Part shown: piece after piece, positions 7,642 to 18,631 of the stretch
Layout of the letters: each line of letters opens with the position of its first letter
How positions within the stretch are numbered: position 1 is the stretch's first letter
DNA from: Pseudomonas sp. GOM6
Lineage (GTDB): Bacteria; Pseudomonadota; Gammaproteobacteria; Pseudomonadales; Pseudomonadaceae
DNA: 64,000 nucleotides
Assembly (NCBI RefSeq): GCF_029537485.1
Contig: NZ_JARPUS010000002.1
Location: 248,001-312,000 of the forward strand
Direction: 5' to 3'
Translations under genes and position numbers: made by a program
The notes under the pieces: model-generated
Seen by the model: only the letters and a program-made list of their open reading frames with translations
What the model was told of the DNA's origin: nothing
Databases searched by the model: none

Positions 7642-8847
7642 TCAGCCCTGTACGAAGGCGCGAATCCGCTTGGCGGCCTCGATGCATTCGGCCAGCGGCG
7701 CGACCAGGGCCATACGGATGCGGCCGGCGCCCGGATTCTCGCCGTTCACTTCGCGTGACAGGTAGGAGCCGGGCACCACGGTGACGTGTTCGCGGGCGAA
7801 CAGTTCGCGGGTGAAGGTGGCGTCGTCCCCCGGGGTTTTGGCCCACAGGTAGAAGCTGCCGTCCGGGCGCTGCACGTCCAGCACCGGCTGCAGGATTTCC
7901 AGCACGGCGTCGTACTTGGCACGGTACTGGTCGCGGTTGGCGCGCACGTGGTCTTCGTCCTGCCAGGCGGCGATGCTGGCCAGCTGGGTCTGCACCGGCA
8001 TGGCACAGCCATGGTAGGTGCGGTAGAGCAGAAAGGCCTTGAGGATGTCGGCATCGCCGGCAACGAAGCCGGAGCGCAGGCCCGGCAGGTTGGAGCGCTT
8101 GGACAGGCTGTGGAACACCACGCAGCGTTTGAAGTCGCTGCGGCCCAGTTCGGCGCAGGCGGTCAGCAGGCCGGGCGGCGGATTCTCTTCGTCGAAGTAC
8201 AGCTCGCTGTAGCACTCGTCGGCGGCGATCACGAAGTCGTGCTCATCGGCCAGGGCGATCAGCTTCTTCAGCTGCGCCATCGGCACCAGCGCACCGGTAG
8301 GGTTGCCCGGCGAGCAGAGGAAGAGGATCTGGCAGCGCTGCCAGACCTCGGTCGGCACGGCGTCGAAGTCCGGGTTGAAGCCATTGTCTTCCAGGCACGG
8401 CAGGTAGTGCGGCGCGGCGCCGGCGAGCAGGGCTGCGCCTTCGTAGATCTGGTAGAACGGATTGGGGCTAACCACCAGGCCGCGCTCTTGTGTAGGTTCG
8501 GCACGCTGCACCACGGTCTGGGTGAAGGCGAACAGCGCCTCGCGTGTGCCGTTGACCGGCAACACGTGGCGGGCGGCGTCCAGCCAACCTTGCGGTACGC
8601 CGAAGCGGCGCTCGCACCAGGCGGCAATGGCTTCGCGCAGCGCGGGAATGCCCAGGGTGGTCGGATACACGGCCAGCTGATCGAGATTGTCCGCCAGGGC
8701 CTTGGCCACGAATTCCGGCGATTTGTGCTTGGGCTCGCCGATGGACAGGGCGATGGGGGGCTTGTCCGCGGGCGGGGTGATGCCGGCGAGCAGGGCGCGC
8801 AGTTTCTCGAAGGGGTAGGGCTGCAGCTGGGTGAGGGCGTGGTTCAT
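7642..8847 (-). CDS. dapC: Succinyldiaminopimelate transaminase
   Basis: A 401-residue fold-type I PLP aminotransferase, class I/II. The PLP-binding lysine is in SLSKRSNLPG and the nucleotide-sugar-like substrate arginine lies in the C-terminal part (GAGRIRMALVAP). DapC converts N-succinyl-2-amino-6-ketopimelate to N-succinyl-diaminopimelate with glutamate. Length and the dapD/glnD neighbourhood match Pseudomonas DapC. It starts 19 bases after the glnD stop and is probably co-transcribed with it. Confidence 0.92.
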   Translation of the reverse strand: MNHALTQLQPYPFEKLRALLAGITPPADKPPIALSIGEPKHKSPEFVAKALADNLDQLAVYPTTLGIPALREAIAAWCERRFGVPQGWLDAARHVLPVNGTREALFAFTQTVVQRAEPTQERGLVVSPNPFYQIYEGAALLAGAAPHYLPCLEDNGFNPDFDAVPTEVWQRCQILFLCSPGNPTGALVPMAQLKKLIALADEHDFVIAADECYSELYFDEENPPPGLLTACAELGRSDFKRCVVFHSLSKRSNLPGLRSGFVAGDADILKAFLLYRTYHGCAMPVQTQLASIAAWQDEDHVRANRDQYRAKYDAVLEILQPVLDVQRPDGSFYLWAKTPGDDATFTRELFAREHVTVVPGSYLSREVNGENPGAGRIRMALVAPLAECIEAAKRIRAFVQG

Positions 8848-8866
8848 GCGGTCTCTACTTGCGTAC

Positions 8867-11569
8867 TCAGATGCTCAGCGAGCTGGGCGTGGCGGTTTCG
8901 CCGCCGGAGGGCGACAGCTGACGGGTGATCTCGTCCTGCAGGCGGGCACACAGCTCCGGGTCGGACAGCGGCTGGTTGTTGGCGTCGGTGATGAAGAACA
9001 CGTCTTCCACCCGCTCGCCGAGGGTGGCGATCTTGGCGTTCTGCAGCGACAGGTCGAAGTCGAGGAAGATCTTGCCGATGCGTGCCAGTAGACCAGGGCG
9101 GTCCGGCGCGGTGATTTCCAGTACCGTCACCGGGCGCTGGGCGTCGTTGTGGATGGTGACCTTGGGTGCGAAGGCGAAGTGCTTGAGCTGGCGCGGTACG
9201 CGGCGCTGGATGATGTCCGGGTAGGCGTCCGGGTTCTTCAGTACTTCAATCAGGCCTTCGCGGATCTGCTTGATGCGCGCCGGGTTGTCGCCGATACGCC
9301 CGCCTTCGGCATCCAGCACGATATAGGTGTCGAGGGTGAACTGGCTGGTGGAGGTGATGATCCGCGCGTCGTGGATGTTCAGGTTGAGCTGGCTCATCGC
9401 GGCCACGGTCACGGCGAAGAAGTCGTGCTGGTCCGGAGCGTAGATGAAGATCTGCGTGGCACCTTCGAATTCGCGCTGGGCGGTTTCGCGAATCAGCACC
9501 AGCGGGCCCTTGCTGGCCGGGTGCTGCAGGATGGCCTCGGTATGCCAGGCAACATCTGCGGCGGTGTGGCGCAGGAAATAGTCGTCGCCCAGCTGGCTCC
9601 ACAGCTGCTCGGCGTCGTCCTGGTCGATACCGCCGCGCACCAGGATGTCGATGGCCGCGCTCTGCGTGGTGCGGATCTGTTCCTCGCGGTCCAGTGGGTT
9701 CTCCAGGCCACGGCGCAGGGCGCGTTTGGTCTCGGTATAGAGCTGGCGCAACAGGCTGGCGCGCCAGGAGTTCCACAGGCTGGGGTTGGTGGCGTTGATA
9801 TCGGCCACGGTCAGCACGTAGAGGTAGTCCAGGTGGGTCTGGTCGCCAACCAGACGGGCGAAGTCGAGGATCACCTGCGGGTCGGACAGATCCTTGCGCT
9901 GGGCAGTGGTCGACATCACCAGATGCTGCTGGACCAGCCAGACGACCAGCTGGCTGTCCCAGGTGGGGAGTTGGTGGCGGACACAGAAGGCTTCCGCGTC
10001 CACGGCGCCCAGCTCGGAATGGTCGCCTCCGCGACCCTTACCGATATCGTGGTAGAGGCCGGCGATGTAGATCAATTCGGGCTTGGGCAGCTTGTCGATC
10101 AGGCTGCTGGCGAGGGGGAATTTTTCCGCCAGCTCTGGCCACTTGAACTTGCGCAGGTGCTTGATCAGGTGAAGGGTGTGCGCGTCGACGGTGTAGATGT
10201 GGAACAGGTCGTGCTGCATCTGGCCGACGATATGACCGAACTCTGGCAGGTAACGGCCGAGGATGCCGTAGCGGTTCATGCGGCGCAGGTTGCGATGGAT
10301 GCCTTGCGCGGATTTGAACAGCTCGATGAACAGGCTGGTATTGCGGATATCCGAGCGGAAATCGTCGTCGATCAGGTGCCGGCTGTCGCGCAACAGGCGG
10401 ATGGTGTCGGCGCGCACTCCTTTGAGCTCGGGGTGCTGGGCCATCAGTACGAAGACTTCGAGGATGGCGAAAGGCGTGCGTTTGAAGACATTGGCGTGGG
10501 TGACTTCGATATAGCCGTCGCGTACCTGGAAGCGACTGTTGAGCGGCTGCGCCGGTGCGGCCTCATCGGTGCGCAGCAGGACTTCCTCGAAGTGCTGGGT
10601 GATCAGGTCGGATAGCTCGGCAACCGCCATCACCACCCGGTAATACTTCTGCATGAAGCGCTCGACGGCGAGTTTGCCGTCGCCATCTTCGAAGCCGAGG
10701 ATGCCGGCGATCTTGCGCTGGTGGTCGAACAGCAGGCGGTCTTCGGCGCGGCCGGCCAGCATGTGCAGGGCGTAGCGGACCTTCCACAGGAACTCCTGGC
10801 TGGAGGCGAGCATGCTGTATTCGCTTTCCACCAGAAAGCCCTGCTTGACCAGGGCGTGCAGATCCAGGCTGGCGAACTGGCGGCGGGCAACCCAGAGGAT
10901 GGTCTGGATATCGCGCAGGCCGCCAGGCGAGCCTTTGACGTTGGGCTCCAGGTTGTACTCGGTATCGTTGTACTTGGCGTGGCGTGCCTTGCTTTCCTTG
11001 CGCTTGGCCAGGAAGAACTCCTGGCTGGGCCACATTTGTGCAGTGCTGGTCACCTCCTGCATACGCAGGCGTAGGTGTTCCGGGCCGGCGATGGTGCGGC
11101 TTTCCATCAGGTTGGTGATGACTGTCAGGTCGGCGCGCGCCTCTTCGGCGCATTCGCCCACGCTGCGTACGCTCTGGCCGACTTCCAGGCCGATATCCCA
11201 GAGCAGGGTGAGAAAGCCTTCGATGGGCTCTCGGAAGACCTCATGGTCGGCACTGTCGAGCAGGATCAACAGGTCGATGTCGGAGAAGGGGTGCAGCTCA
11301 CCGCGGCCATAACCGCCAACCGCCAGCAGGGCGATGTCGGCATCCTCGCTCCAGGCGAAGCGCTTCCAGGCCTCCTGCAGAATCTGGTCGACGAACCAGG
11401 CGCGGTCTTCGATCAGGCGGCGGATGTCGCGGCCGCTGCGAAAACGCCCGTCGAGCACCTCGCGGGCCTGCTTGATGGCCTTCTTGAAGGCAGGGATGGG
11501 GCTGGACTTGAGCGCCAGTTCCGCCTGGAACTGGCCGCGATCAAACAACTCCGGATCCATCTGCGGCAT
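8867..11569 (-). CDS. glnD: Bifunctional PII uridylyltransferase/uridylyl-removing enzyme
   Basis: A 900-residue nitrogen sensor that uridylylates PII (GlnK/GlnB) at low glutamine and removes UMP at high glutamine. Order: nucleotidyltransferase domain with [15 protein letters not shown] (85-99, the two catalytic aspartates at its end), a linker, an HD hydrolase domain with [14 protein letters not shown] near 505-520, then two C-terminal ACT domains (about 700-780 and 805-885) that bind glutamine. All key residues are present. Start at ATG 11569 with AAGGTAGGT upstream; ATG 11560 is an alternative. The map stop is 27 bases upstream. Confidence 0.97.
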   Translation of the reverse strand: MPQMDPELFDRGQFQAELALKSSPIPAFKKAIKQAREVLDGRFRSGRDIRRLIEDRAWFVDQILQEAWKRFAWSEDADIALLAVGGYGRGELHPFSDIDLLILLDSADHEVFREPIEGFLTLLWDIGLEVGQSVRSVGECAEEARADLTVITNLMESRTIAGPEHLRLRMQEVTSTAQMWPSQEFFLAKRKESKARHAKYNDTEYNLEPNVKGSPGGLRDIQTILWVARRQFASLDLHALVKQGFLVESEYSMLASSQEFLWKVRYALHMLAGRAEDRLLFDHQRKIAGILGFEDGDGKLAVERFMQKYYRVVMAVAELSDLITQHFEEVLLRTDEAAPAQPLNSRFQVRDGYIEVTHANVFKRTPFAILEVFVLMAQHPELKGVRADTIRLLRDSRHLIDDDFRSDIRNTSLFIELFKSAQGIHRNLRRMNRYGILGRYLPEFGHIVGQMQHDLFHIYTVDAHTLHLIKHLRKFKWPELAEKFPLASSLIDKLPKPELIYIAGLYHDIGKGRGGDHSELGAVDAEAFCVRHQLPTWDSQLVVWLVQQHLVMSTTAQRKDLSDPQVILDFARLVGDQTHLDYLYVLTVADINATNPSLWNSWRASLLRQLYTETKRALRRGLENPLDREEQIRTTQSAAIDILVRGGIDQDDAEQLWSQLGDDYFLRHTAADVAWHTEAILQHPASKGPLVLIRETAQREFEGATQIFIYAPDQHDFFAVTVAAMSQLNLNIHDARIITSTSQFTLDTYIVLDAEGGRIGDNPARIKQIREGLIEVLKNPDAYPDIIQRRVPRQLKHFAFAPKVTIHNDAQRPVTVLEITAPDRPGLLARIGKIFLDFDLSLQNAKIATLGERVEDVFFITDANNQPLSDPELCARLQDEITRQLSPSGGETATPSSLSI

Positions 11570-11596
11570 GCGGACCTACCTTCTATATATGTGGGC

Positions 11597-12397
11597 TCAG
11601 GCGGAGGTGCGCGGCAGGGTGTCGTCGCTGCGCAGGGTGAGGATTTCGTAGCCGGTCTCGGTGACCAGCACGGTGTGCTCCCACTGGGCGGACAGCTTGC
11701 GGTCCTTGGTGATGGCGGTCCAGCCGTCGCCGAGCAGGCGGGTCTCCGGGCGGCCCTGGTTGATCATCGGCTCGATGGTGAAGGTCATGCCTTCCTTCAG
11801 TTCCATGCCGGTGCCGGCGCGGCCGTAGTGCAGGATCTGCGGTTCTTCGTGGAAGACGGCGCCGATGCCGTGGCCGCAGTATTCGCGCACCACCGAGAAG
11901 CCCTGTTTTTCCGCGTGCTTCTGGATCACTTCACCGATATCGCCCAGGCGTGCGCCCGGCTTGACCATCTCGATGCCCTTGTACATGCACTCCTGGGTGA
12001 CCTGGGCCAGGCGCTGGGCCCATTCCGGCACCTTGCCGACCATGAACATCTTGCTGGTGTCGCCGTGGTAGCCATCCTTGATCACGGTGACGTCGATGTT
12101 GAGCACGTCACCGTCCTTCAAGGGCTTGTCGTTGGGGATGCCGTGGCAGACCACGTGGTTGATCGAGGTGCAGATCGACTTGGGAAAGCCGGGCCGGCCG
12201 GGTGCGGCGCCATAGTTCAGCGGGGCAGGGATGGCCTTCTGTACGTTGACGATATAGTCGTGGCAGATGCGGTCGATTTCCTCGGTGGTGACGCCCGGCT
12301 TGACGTGCTCGCCGATCATCTCCAGCACTTCGGCTGCCAGGCGGCCGGCGACGCGCATTTTTTCGATTTCAGCGGGAGTCTTGATGGTGACGGTCAT
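11597..12397 (-). CDS. map: Methionine aminopeptidase type I
   Basis: A 266-residue pita-bread-fold metallo-aminopeptidase that removes the initiator methionine from nascent proteins. Metal ligands are visible in order: the aspartates in LNIDVTVIKDGYHGDTS, the histidine in YCGHGIG, and glutamates in TFTIEP and WEHTVLV. Start set at ATG 12397 (MTVTIKTPAEIEKM), as in the family; an upstream start would add 23 uncharacteristic residues. It diverges from rpsB, the usual Pseudomonas arrangement, and heads a map-glnD-dapC minus-strand run. Confidence 0.96.
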   Translation of the reverse strand: MTVTIKTPAEIEKMRVAGRLAAEVLEMIGEHVKPGVTTEEIDRICHDYIVNVQKAIPAPLNYGAAPGRPGFPKSICTSINHVVCHGIPNDKPLKDGDVLNIDVTVIKDGYHGDTSKMFMVGKVPEWAQRLAQVTQECMYKGIEMVKPGARLGDIGEVIQKHAEKQGFSVVREYCGHGIGAVFHEEPQILHYGRAGTGMELKEGMTFTIEPMINQGRPETRLLGDGWTAITKDRKLSAQWEHTVLVTETGYEILTLRSDDTLPRTSA

Positions 12398-12521
12398 AGC
12401 GGCTCTCGGGCGAATCCATAAAGGTGGCAATGGTAACAGCTGCGTACGGCAAGCTTGAAGCTGCAATGCGCCAGCAAGGTTAAGTCGGTGCAGTGTTTTT
12501 CTAGCTTAGCTATGGCTTGTG

Positions 12522-12530
12522 TGGTATAAA
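12522..12530 (+). promoter_or_regulatory. Extended -10 promoter of rpsB-tsf
   Basis: TGGTATAAA matches an extended -10 (TGnTATAAT) about 134 bases before rpsB. The -35 position is weak (TAGCTT), which an extended -10 can tolerate. Confidence 0.55.
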
Positions 12531-12536
12531 ACGCGC

Positions 12537-12663
12537 CGCTTTGTGGGCAGTGCTGCCCGCAAGGCTTAAATCCGCACACGTATCGACACGTTTATCCTGG
12601 GTGCTCGCAAGGGTTGGATAGCGGGATGCGTGGAGGCCTAACCCGACTTATCAAGGAACTATC
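12537..12663 (+). promoter_or_regulatory. Long rpsB leader, likely S2 autoregulatory region
   Basis: An untranslated leader of roughly 125 bases precedes rpsB. It begins with a GGGCAG-TG-CTGCCC hairpin (12545-12558) and ends with AAGGAAC before the ATG. In gammaproteobacteria, ribosomal protein S2 represses rpsB-tsf through such a leader. The link is by position and known biology; the S2-binding fold was not verified. Confidence 0.4.
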
Positions 12664-13404
12664 ATGTCCCAAGTCAACATGCGCGATATGCTGAAGGCCG
12701 GTGTGCACTTCGGCCACCAGACCCGTTACTGGAATCCGAAAATGGGCAAGTTCATTTTCGGTGCTCGCAACAAGATTCACATCATCAACCTGGAAAAAAC
12801 CCTGCCGATGTTCAACGACGCTCTGTCGTTCGTTGAGAAGCTGGCTGCCGGCAAGAACAAGATCCTGTTCGTAGGCACCAAGCGTTCCGCCGGCAAGATC
12901 GTTGCTGAAGAAGCAGCGCGTTGCGGTTCTCCCTACGTTGACCACCGCTGGCTCGGCGGCATGCTGACCAACTACAAGACCATCCGTGCTTCGATCAAGC
13001 GCCTGCGCGATCTGGAAACCCAGTCCCAGGACGGCACCTTTGCCAAGCTGACCAAGAAAGAAGCCCTGATGCGCTCCCGCGACCTGGAAAAACTGGATCG
13101 CAGCCTGGGCGGTATCAAGGACATGGGCGGTCTGCCGGACGCTCTGTTCGTGATCGACGTTGACCACGAGCGCATTGCTATCACCGAAGCCAATAAGCTG
13201 GGCATCCCGGTTATCGGCATCGTCGATACCAACAGCAGCCCGGAAGGCGTTGACTACATTATCCCGGGCAACGATGACGCCATTCGCGCCATCCAGTTGT
13301 ACATGGGTGCCATGGCTGACGCCGTGATCCGTGGTCGTAGCAATGCCGGCGGCGCTACCGACGAGTTCGTCGAAGAAGCTGCAGCCGAGGCTAGCGAAGG
13401 CTGA
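12664..13404 (+). CDS. rpsB: 30S ribosomal protein S2
   Basis: A 246-residue S2 protein. The hallmark N terminus [22 protein letters not shown] (residues 6-27) and the central [12 protein letters not shown] are intact. S2 joins the small subunit late and is needed for S1 binding. AAGGAAC gives a good ribosome site. Codon choice is that of a highly expressed gene (CGT, GGT, AAC, CTG). It is followed by an attenuator-like hairpin and tsf. Confidence 0.98.
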   Translation: MSQVNMRDMLKAGVHFGHQTRYWNPKMGKFIFGARNKIHIINLEKTLPMFNDALSFVEKLAAGKNKILFVGTKRSAGKIVAEEAARCGSPYVDHRWLGGMLTNYKTIRASIKRLRDLETQSQDGTFAKLTKKEALMRSRDLEKLDRSLGGIKDMGGLPDALFVIDVDHERIAITEANKLGIPVIGIVDTNSSPEGVDYIIPGNDDAIRAIQLYMGAMADAVIRGRSNAGGATDEFVEEAAAEASEG

Positions 13405-13437
13405 TAGCGGGTAACCTCAGGTTTCCCGTTGCGCAAG

Positions 13438-13459
13438 AAGGGGGCTAGGCCCCCTTTTT
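13438..13459 (+). terminator. Hairpin between rpsB and tsf
   Basis: AAGGGGGC, a short TAG loop, its complement and a T-run. It is a textbook Rho-independent shape. The position matches the partial terminator that lowers tsf relative to rpsB in E. coli. Confidence 0.8.
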
Positions 13460-13530
13460 GCCACTTGAGAATTTTATGCCCGGCGTGGCCGGGTTGAATG
13501 GTTGAACACCACTTCAAGAGGATTAGGAAC

Positions 13531-14394
13531 ATGGCAGAGATTACTGCAGCCCTGGTTAAAGAACTGCGCGAGCGTACTGGCCAAGGCATGATGGAGTGCA
13601 AGAAGGCTCTGGTTGCCGCTGGTGGCGACATCGAGAAGGCCATTGACGATATGCGCGCTTCCGGTGCCATCAAGGCCGCCAAGAAAGCCGGTAACGTCGC
13701 CGCCGAAGGCGCTATCGCCGCTCGTGTCGAGGGTGGTCGTGGCCTGCTGATCGAAGTCAACTCGCAGACCGACTTCCTGGCCCTGCAGGACGACTTCAAG
13801 ACCTTCGTCAAGGAGAGTCTGGACGAAGCCTTCGCTCAGAAGCTGACCGAAGCCGCCCCGCTGATCGCTTCCCGTGAATCCGCTCGTGAGGCGCTGGTTG
13901 CCAAGTGTGGCGAAAACGTCAACATCCGTCGTCTGGCTGCCGTTGAGGGCGACGTTGTAGGTTCCTACCTGCACGGCCACCGCATCGGTGTTCTGGTTGT
14001 CCTGAAAGGCGGCAACGAAGAGCTGGCCAAGCACGTTGCCATGCACGTCGCTGCTTCCAACCCGGCCGTACTGAGCCCGGCCGACGTTTCCGAAGAGCTG
14101 ATTGCCAAGGAAAAGGAAATCTTCTTGCAGCTGAACGCCGAGAAGATCGCCGGCAAGCCGGAAAACATCGTCGAAAACATGGTCAAAGGCCGTATCGCCA
14201 AGTTCCTGTCCGAAGCTAGCCTGGTTGAGCAAGCCTTCATCATGGATCCGGAAGTCAAGGTTGGTGAGCTGGCCAAGAAAGCCGGTGCTGAAATCGTTTC
14301 CTTCATCCGCTTTGAAGTGGGCGAAGGCATCGAGAAGCCGGTTGACAACTTCGCTGACGAAGTTGCCGCTCAGGTAGCTGCTGCCAAGCAATAA
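13531..14394 (+). CDS. tsf: Translation elongation factor Ts
   Basis: A 287-residue guanine nucleotide exchange factor for EF-Tu. The N-terminal UBA-like domain has [19 protein letters not shown] (9-27), and the following NSQTDFLA segment contacts the EF-Tu nucleotide site. Start is ATG 13531, with AGAGGATTAGGA upstream; an earlier in-frame start would add 11 unrelated residues. Expressed from the rpsB promoter through the intervening hairpin. Confidence 0.98.
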   Translation: MAEITAALVKELRERTGQGMMECKKALVAAGGDIEKAIDDMRASGAIKAAKKAGNVAAEGAIAARVEGGRGLLIEVNSQTDFLALQDDFKTFVKESLDEAFAQKLTEAAPLIASRESAREALVAKCGENVNIRRLAAVEGDVVGSYLHGHRIGVLVVLKGGNEELAKHVAMHVAASNPAVLSPADVSEELIAKEKEIFLQLNAEKIAGKPENIVENMVKGRIAKFLSEASLVEQAFIMDPEVKVGELAKKAGAEIVSFIRFEVGEGIEKPVDNFADEVAAQVAAAKQ

Positions 14395-14416
14395 GGCAGT
14401 CGTTACAGCAGTAAAG

Positions 14417-14453
14417 AAAGAGGCTGCCCGCTCCTGCGTGCGGCCTCTTTTGC
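14417..14453 (+). terminator. Terminator after tsf
   Basis: AAAGAGGC pairs with GCCTCTTT across an 18-base loop that may itself fold, followed by TTTT. It closes the rpsB-tsf unit before pyrH. Confidence 0.7.
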
Positions 14454-14557
14454 AAAGCGCGAGACACAATTGTGGCGCGCTGCACCAATTCACCGGGCAG
14501 TGGTCTGACTGCCGGGTAAACTGATTAGCCAAATAAACGCCGCAGGAGAGACAAGCA

Positions 14558-15301
14558 ATGGCTCAGCAGATGAGTGGTCGTCAAGCACGCTATAAACGCA
14601 TTCTGCTCAAGTTAAGCGGCGAGGCCCTGATGGGCTCCGAAGAGTTCGGTATCGATCCCAAGGTGCTGGATCGCATGGCGCTGGAAGTCGGCCAACTGGT
14701 TGGCATTGGCGTGCAGGTCGGTCTGGTGATCGGTGGTGGCAACCTGTTCCGTGGCGCGGCCTTGTCTGCTGCCGGCATGGATCGTGTCACTGGCGACCAC
14801 ATGGGGATGTTGGCTACCGTGATGAATGCGCTGGCCATGCGTGACGCACTGGAGCGTTCCAACATCCCGGCCATCGTGATGTCGGCCATTTCCATGGTGG
14901 GTGTGACCGATCACTACGATCGGCGCAAGGCCATGCGCCACCTGAATTCCGGTGAGGTGGTGATTTTCGCTGCCGGTACCGGCAACCCCTTCTTCACTAC
15001 GGACTCTGCCGCCTGCCTGCGCGCCATCGAAATCGATGCCGATCTGGTGCTGAAAGCCACCAAGGTCGATGGCGTGTACACTGCCGATCCTTTCAAGGAT
15101 CCCAATGCGGAGAAGTTCGAGCGTCTGACCTACGACGAGGTGCTCGACCGCAAGCTGGGCGTGATGGACCTGACGGCCATCTGTTTGGTGCGCGATCACA
15201 AGATGCCGTTGCGGGTCTTCAACATGAACAAGCCCGGTGCCCTGCTGAATATCGTGGTAGGTGGCGCCGAAGGAACCCTGATCGAGGAGGAAGCACAATG
15301 A
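14558..15301 (+). CDS. pyrH: Uridylate kinase
   Basis: A 247-residue hexameric UMP kinase of the amino-acid-kinase fold, making UDP from UMP and ATP. Visible motifs: [12 protein letters not shown] (13-24), [13 protein letters not shown] (phosphate loop), [13 protein letters not shown], and [10 protein letters not shown] near the C terminus. GCAGGAGAG precedes the ATG. The last four bases (ATGA) are also the start of frr, so the two are translationally coupled. Confidence 0.98.
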   Translation: MAQQMSGRQARYKRILLKLSGEALMGSEEFGIDPKVLDRMALEVGQLVGIGVQVGLVIGGGNLFRGAALSAAGMDRVTGDHMGMLATVMNALAMRDALERSNIPAIVMSAISMVGVTDHYDRRKAMRHLNSGEVVIFAAGTGNPFFTTDSAACLRAIEIDADLVLKATKVDGVYTADPFKDPNAEKFERLTYDEVLDRKLGVMDLTAICLVRDHKMPLRVFNMNKPGALLNIVVGGAEGTLIEEEAQ

Positions 15302-15855
15302 TCAACGAGATCAAGAAAGATGCTCAGGAACGCATGAGCAAGTCCCTTGAGTCCCTGGGGCGTAACCTGGCCTCTATTCGTACCGGTCGTGCGCACCCGA
15401 GCATTCTTGACAGCATTCGCGTGCCGGCCTATGGCAGCGAAATGCCGCTGAATCAGGTGGCGGCGATTACCGTGGAGGATGCGCGCACCCTGAAAATCGT
15501 GGCCCACGACAAGACCCTGAGTGCGGCGATCGAGAAGGCCATCATGATTTCTGACCTTGGCCTGAACCCGAGCAGTGCCGGCGCCACCATCCGCGTGCCG
15601 ATGCCGGCTCTGACCGAGGAAACGCGCAAGGGCTACACCAAGCAGGCCCGCGGCGTTGCCGAGGATGCCAAGGTGGCCGTGCGCAACGTGCGTCGCGATG
15701 CTCTGGCTGAGTTGAAGAAGCTGTCCAAGGACAAGGAAATCAGCGAAGACGAAGAGCGCCGCGCTGCTGATGAAGTGCAGAAGCTTACCGACAAGTTCGT
15801 TGCCGAAGTCGACAAGGCTCTGGAAGCCAAAGAAGCCGATCTGATGGCGGTGTGA
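15298..15855 (+). CDS. frr: Ribosome recycling factor
   Basis: A 185-residue RRF that, with EF-G, splits the post-termination ribosome. The signature [18 protein letters not shown] (19-36) and the C-terminal three-helix-bundle segment with [15 protein letters not shown] are present. It overlaps the pyrH stop (ATGA), and uppS starts 1 base after its stop. Length is exactly that of the family. Confidence 0.98.
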   Translation: MINEIKKDAQERMSKSLESLGRNLASIRTGRAHPSILDSIRVPAYGSEMPLNQVAAITVEDARTLKIVAHDKTLSAAIEKAIMISDLGLNPSSAGATIRVPMPALTEETRKGYTKQARGVAEDAKVAVRNVRRDALAELKKLSKDKEISEDEERRAADEVQKLTDKFVAEVDKALEAKEADLMAV

Positions 15856-15856
15856 T

Positions 15857-16618
15857 GTGAGCAAGGCCAAGCAGGAAGCCTCGGCGGCGATACCGCGTCA
15901 CGTCGCCATCATCATGGATGGCAATAATCGCTGGGCGAAAAAGCGCTTGCTGCCTGGTGTTGCCGGTCACAAGGCGGGTGTCGATGCGGTGCGTGCCGTG
16001 ATCGAGGTGTGCGCCGAGGCTGGTGTTGAAGTGCTGACCCTGTTCGCCTTCTCCAGTGAAAACTGGCAGCGCCCGGCCGAAGAGGTGGGCGCGCTGATGG
16101 AGTTGTTCCTTAGTGCTTTGCGTCGCGAGGCGCGCAAGCTCAAGGAGAACGCCATCAGCCTGCGCATCATCGGTGATCGTTCGCGGTTTCATCCGGAGCT
16201 GCAGGCGGCGATGCGTGAGGCCGAGTTGCAGACTGCTGGCGACAACCGTTTCGTGTTGCAAATCGCGGCCAACTACGGTGGCCAGTGGGATGTCGTGCAG
16301 GCTGCCCAGCGCCTGGCGCGTGAGGTGCAGGCGGGGCATCTGCGGCCCGAGGACATTACTCCGGGGCTGCTGCAGGGTTGCCTGGCAACCGGTGATCTGC
16401 CGCTGCCTGATCTGTGCATCCGTACTGGTGGCGAGCATCGCATCAGCAATTTCCTGCTCTGGCAGCTGGCTTACTCGGAGCTGTACTTCTCCGACCTGTT
16501 CTGGCCGGATTTCAAACACGAGGCCATGCGCAATGCGCTGGCCGACTTTGCCACTCGTCAGCGTCGCTTCGGCAAGACTGGTGATCAGGTGGATGCCGAG
16601 GCTCGCAGTCAATGCTGA
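15857..16618 (+). CDS. uppS: Undecaprenyl diphosphate synthase (cis-prenyltransferase)
   Basis: A 253-residue enzyme that adds eight isoprene units in cis to farnesyl diphosphate, making the undecaprenyl carrier lipid for peptidoglycan and O-antigen. The catalytic aspartate D21 lies in MDGNNRWAKKR; FSSENW and the C-terminal RTGGEHRISNFLLWQLAYSE part are intact. The start is GTG 15857, one base after the frr stop, so initiation depends on coupling. The 3' end overlaps cdsA by 7 bases. Confidence 0.96.
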   Translation: MSKAKQEASAAIPRHVAIIMDGNNRWAKKRLLPGVAGHKAGVDAVRAVIEVCAEAGVEVLTLFAFSSENWQRPAEEVGALMELFLSALRREARKLKENAISLRIIGDRSRFHPELQAAMREAELQTAGDNRFVLQIAANYGGQWDVVQAAQRLAREVQAGHLRPEDITPGLLQGCLATGDLPLPDLCIRTGGEHRISNFLLWQLAYSELYFSDLFWPDFKHEAMRNALADFATRQRRFGKTGDQVDAEARSQC

Positions 16619-17427
16619 AACAACGCGTTATTACGGCGCTGATTCTGCTGCCCATCGCCTTGGGTGGTTTTTTTCTGCTCGAAGGCGGCGCTTTTGCCCT
16701 ATTTATTGCGGCGGTTGTCTGTCTTGGTGCGTGGGAGTGGGCGCGTCTGGCGGGCTTCGCAAGCCAGGCTTTGCGCGTTACTTACGCCGGTGCGGTGGCG
16801 GCACTGCTTTATGCACTCTACCTGCTGCCGCAGTTGGCGCCCTGGCTGCTGGGCGGTGCGGTGTTGTGGTGGCTGCTGGCTACAGGGTTGGTGATGACGT
16901 ACCCGAAAAGCAGTCGCTATTGGGGTGGTTTACCCGGAAAATTGCTGATCGGCTTGCTGATTTTGCTGCCGGCCTGGCAAGGGTTGGTGCTGCTCAAGCA
17001 GTGGCCGCAGGCCAATGCCCTGATCATCGCTGTGATGGTGTTGGTGTGGGGGGCCGATGTAGGGGCCTATTTTTCCGGGAAGGCCTTCGGCAAGCGCAAG
17101 TTGGCGCCCAGGGTTAGCCCTGGCAAGAGTTGGGAAGGTTTCTTTGGCGGCCTGGCGTTCAGTCTGCTGCTGACCCTGGTTGTCGCCGTGCAGCAGGGTT
17201 GGTCGGTTGCCGCTGTGCTGCTGGGGTTGGCGGGTGCTGCCTTGGTGGTGGCTGCATCGGTGATTGGCGATCTGACCGAAAGCATGTTCAAGCGTCAGTC
17301 CGGGATCAAGGACAGCAGTAATCTGTTGCCTGGTCATGGAGGCGTGCTGGATCGCATCGACAGCCTGACGGCGGCCATTCCCCTGTTTGCCGTGCTGTTG
17401 TGGTTGGCAGGGTGGGGTGCTTTGTGA
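16612..17427 (+). CDS. cdsA: Phosphatidate cytidylyltransferase
   Basis: A 271-residue polytopic inner-membrane enzyme that makes CDP-diacylglycerol from phosphatidate and CTP, feeding all phospholipid synthesis. About eight hydrophobic segments are seen. The family signature, here [20 protein letters not shown] (residues 231-250), holds the metal-binding aspartates. The stop TGA overlaps the GTG start of dxr. Confidence 0.96.
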   Translation: MLKQRVITALILLPIALGGFFLLEGGAFALFIAAVVCLGAWEWARLAGFASQALRVTYAGAVAALLYALYLLPQLAPWLLGGAVLWWLLATGLVMTYPKSSRYWGGLPGKLLIGLLILLPAWQGLVLLKQWPQANALIIAVMVLVWGADVGAYFSGKAFGKRKLAPRVSPGKSWEGFFGGLAFSLLLTLVVAVQQGWSVAAVLLGLAGAALVVAASVIGDLTESMFKRQSGIKDSSNLLPGHGGVLDRIDSLTAAIPLFAVLLWLAGWGAL

Positions 17428-18614
17428 GCATGCCTCAGCAGATCTGTGTGCTGGGTGCGACGGGCTCCATTGGTCTCAGCACGCTCGATGTGATCGCTCG
17501 TCATCCTGAACGCTATCAGGTGTTCGCCCTAACCGGGTTTTCCCGTGTGGCCGAGTTGAAGGTGCTTTGCCTGCAACATCGGCCTGCTTTTGCGGTGACG
17601 GCTGACGAGGCTTCGGCGCGAGTGCTGCGCGAAGCGCTGCGGGCGGCAGGCCTGAGTACTGAGGTGCTGGCCGGCGAGGCTGGGTTGTGTGAGGTGGCGG
17701 CGCATCCGGCGGTAGATGCGGTGATGGCGGCCATCGTCGGTGCAGCGGGGCTCAGGCCGACGCTGGCTGCCGTGCGTGCCGGCAAGAAGGTGCTGTTGGC
17801 CAACAAGGAGGCGCTGGTTATGTCAGGCGACCTCTTTATGCAGGCCGTGCAGGAAAATGGTGCCACCTTGTTGCCGATCGACAGCGAGCACAATGCCATT
17901 TTCCAGTGTCTGCCGGTCGATCATGCGCGTGGGCTGAAGGCCGTTGGGGTGCGGCGCATTCTGTTGACGGCCTCAGGCGGGCCTTTTCGCGAAACGCCGC
18001 TGGCTGAGTTGGCGCATGTATCGCCTGAGCAGGCTTGTGCGCACCCGAATTGGTCCATGGGGCGCAAGATCTCGGTCGACTCTGCCAGCATGATGAACAA
18101 GGGCCTGGAGCTTATCGAGGCTTGCTGGCTGTTTGCGGCGCATCCTGATCAGGTCGAAGTGGTGATCCATCCGCAAAGCGTGATTCATTCGCTGGTCGAT
18201 TATGTGGATGGTTCGGTGCTGGCTCAGTTGGGCAATCCGGATATGCGCACGCCAATCGCCAATGCCCTGGCTTGGCCTGAGCGGATCGATTCCGGCGTGG
18301 CGCCGCTGGATCTGTTTGCGGTGGCCCGGCTGGACTTCCAGCGCCCGGATGAGCAGCGTTTTCCTTGTCTGCGCCTGGCGCGACAGGCTGCCGAGGTGGG
18401 TGGCAGTGCGCCGGCCATGCTCAATGCGGCCAATGAAGTGGCAGTGGCGGCTTTTCTTGAGCAGCGCATTCGCTTTCCCGATATCGCGCGTATGATCGAA
18501 GAGGTCTTGCAGCGCGAGGCAGTCACTGCGGTAGAGTCCCTGGATGCGGTGTTCGCGGCTGATGCCCGGGCCAGGGTTCTTGCCAACAACTGGCTGAGTC
18601 GCTATCCGGCCTGA
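17424..18614 (+). CDS. dxr: 1-deoxy-D-xylulose 5-phosphate reductoisomerase
   Basis: Second enzyme of the MEP isoprenoid pathway; it rearranges and reduces DXP to MEP with NADPH and is the fosmidomycin target. The NADPH motif [12 protein letters not shown] is at the N terminus. [13 protein letters not shown] and [21 protein letters not shown] carry metal and substrate ligands. I choose GTG 17424 (overlapping the cdsA stop), which gives 396 residues, the Pseudomonas length; ATG 17430 is an alternative two codons later. uppS and ispD for the same lipid route are also in this window. Confidence 0.95.
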   Translation: MSMPQQICVLGATGSIGLSTLDVIARHPERYQVFALTGFSRVAELKVLCLQHRPAFAVTADEASARVLREALRAAGLSTEVLAGEAGLCEVAAHPAVDAVMAAIVGAAGLRPTLAAVRAGKKVLLANKEALVMSGDLFMQAVQENGATLLPIDSEHNAIFQCLPVDHARGLKAVGVRRILLTASGGPFRETPLAELAHVSPEQACAHPNWSMGRKISVDSASMMNKGLELIEACWLFAAHPDQVEVVIHPQSVIHSLVDYVDGSVLAQLGNPDMRTPIANALAWPERIDSGVAPLDLFAVARLDFQRPDEQRFPCLRLARQAAEVGGSAPAMLNAANEVAVAAFLEQRIRFPDIARMIEEVLQREAVTAVESLDAVFAADARARVLANNWLSRYPA

Positions 18615-18631
18615 GTTCGGAGGAGTATGCA

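Noticed and set aside
9149..10615. A 488-codon frame antisense to glnD
   Set aside because: No motif or ribosome site; the glnD domains explain the region.
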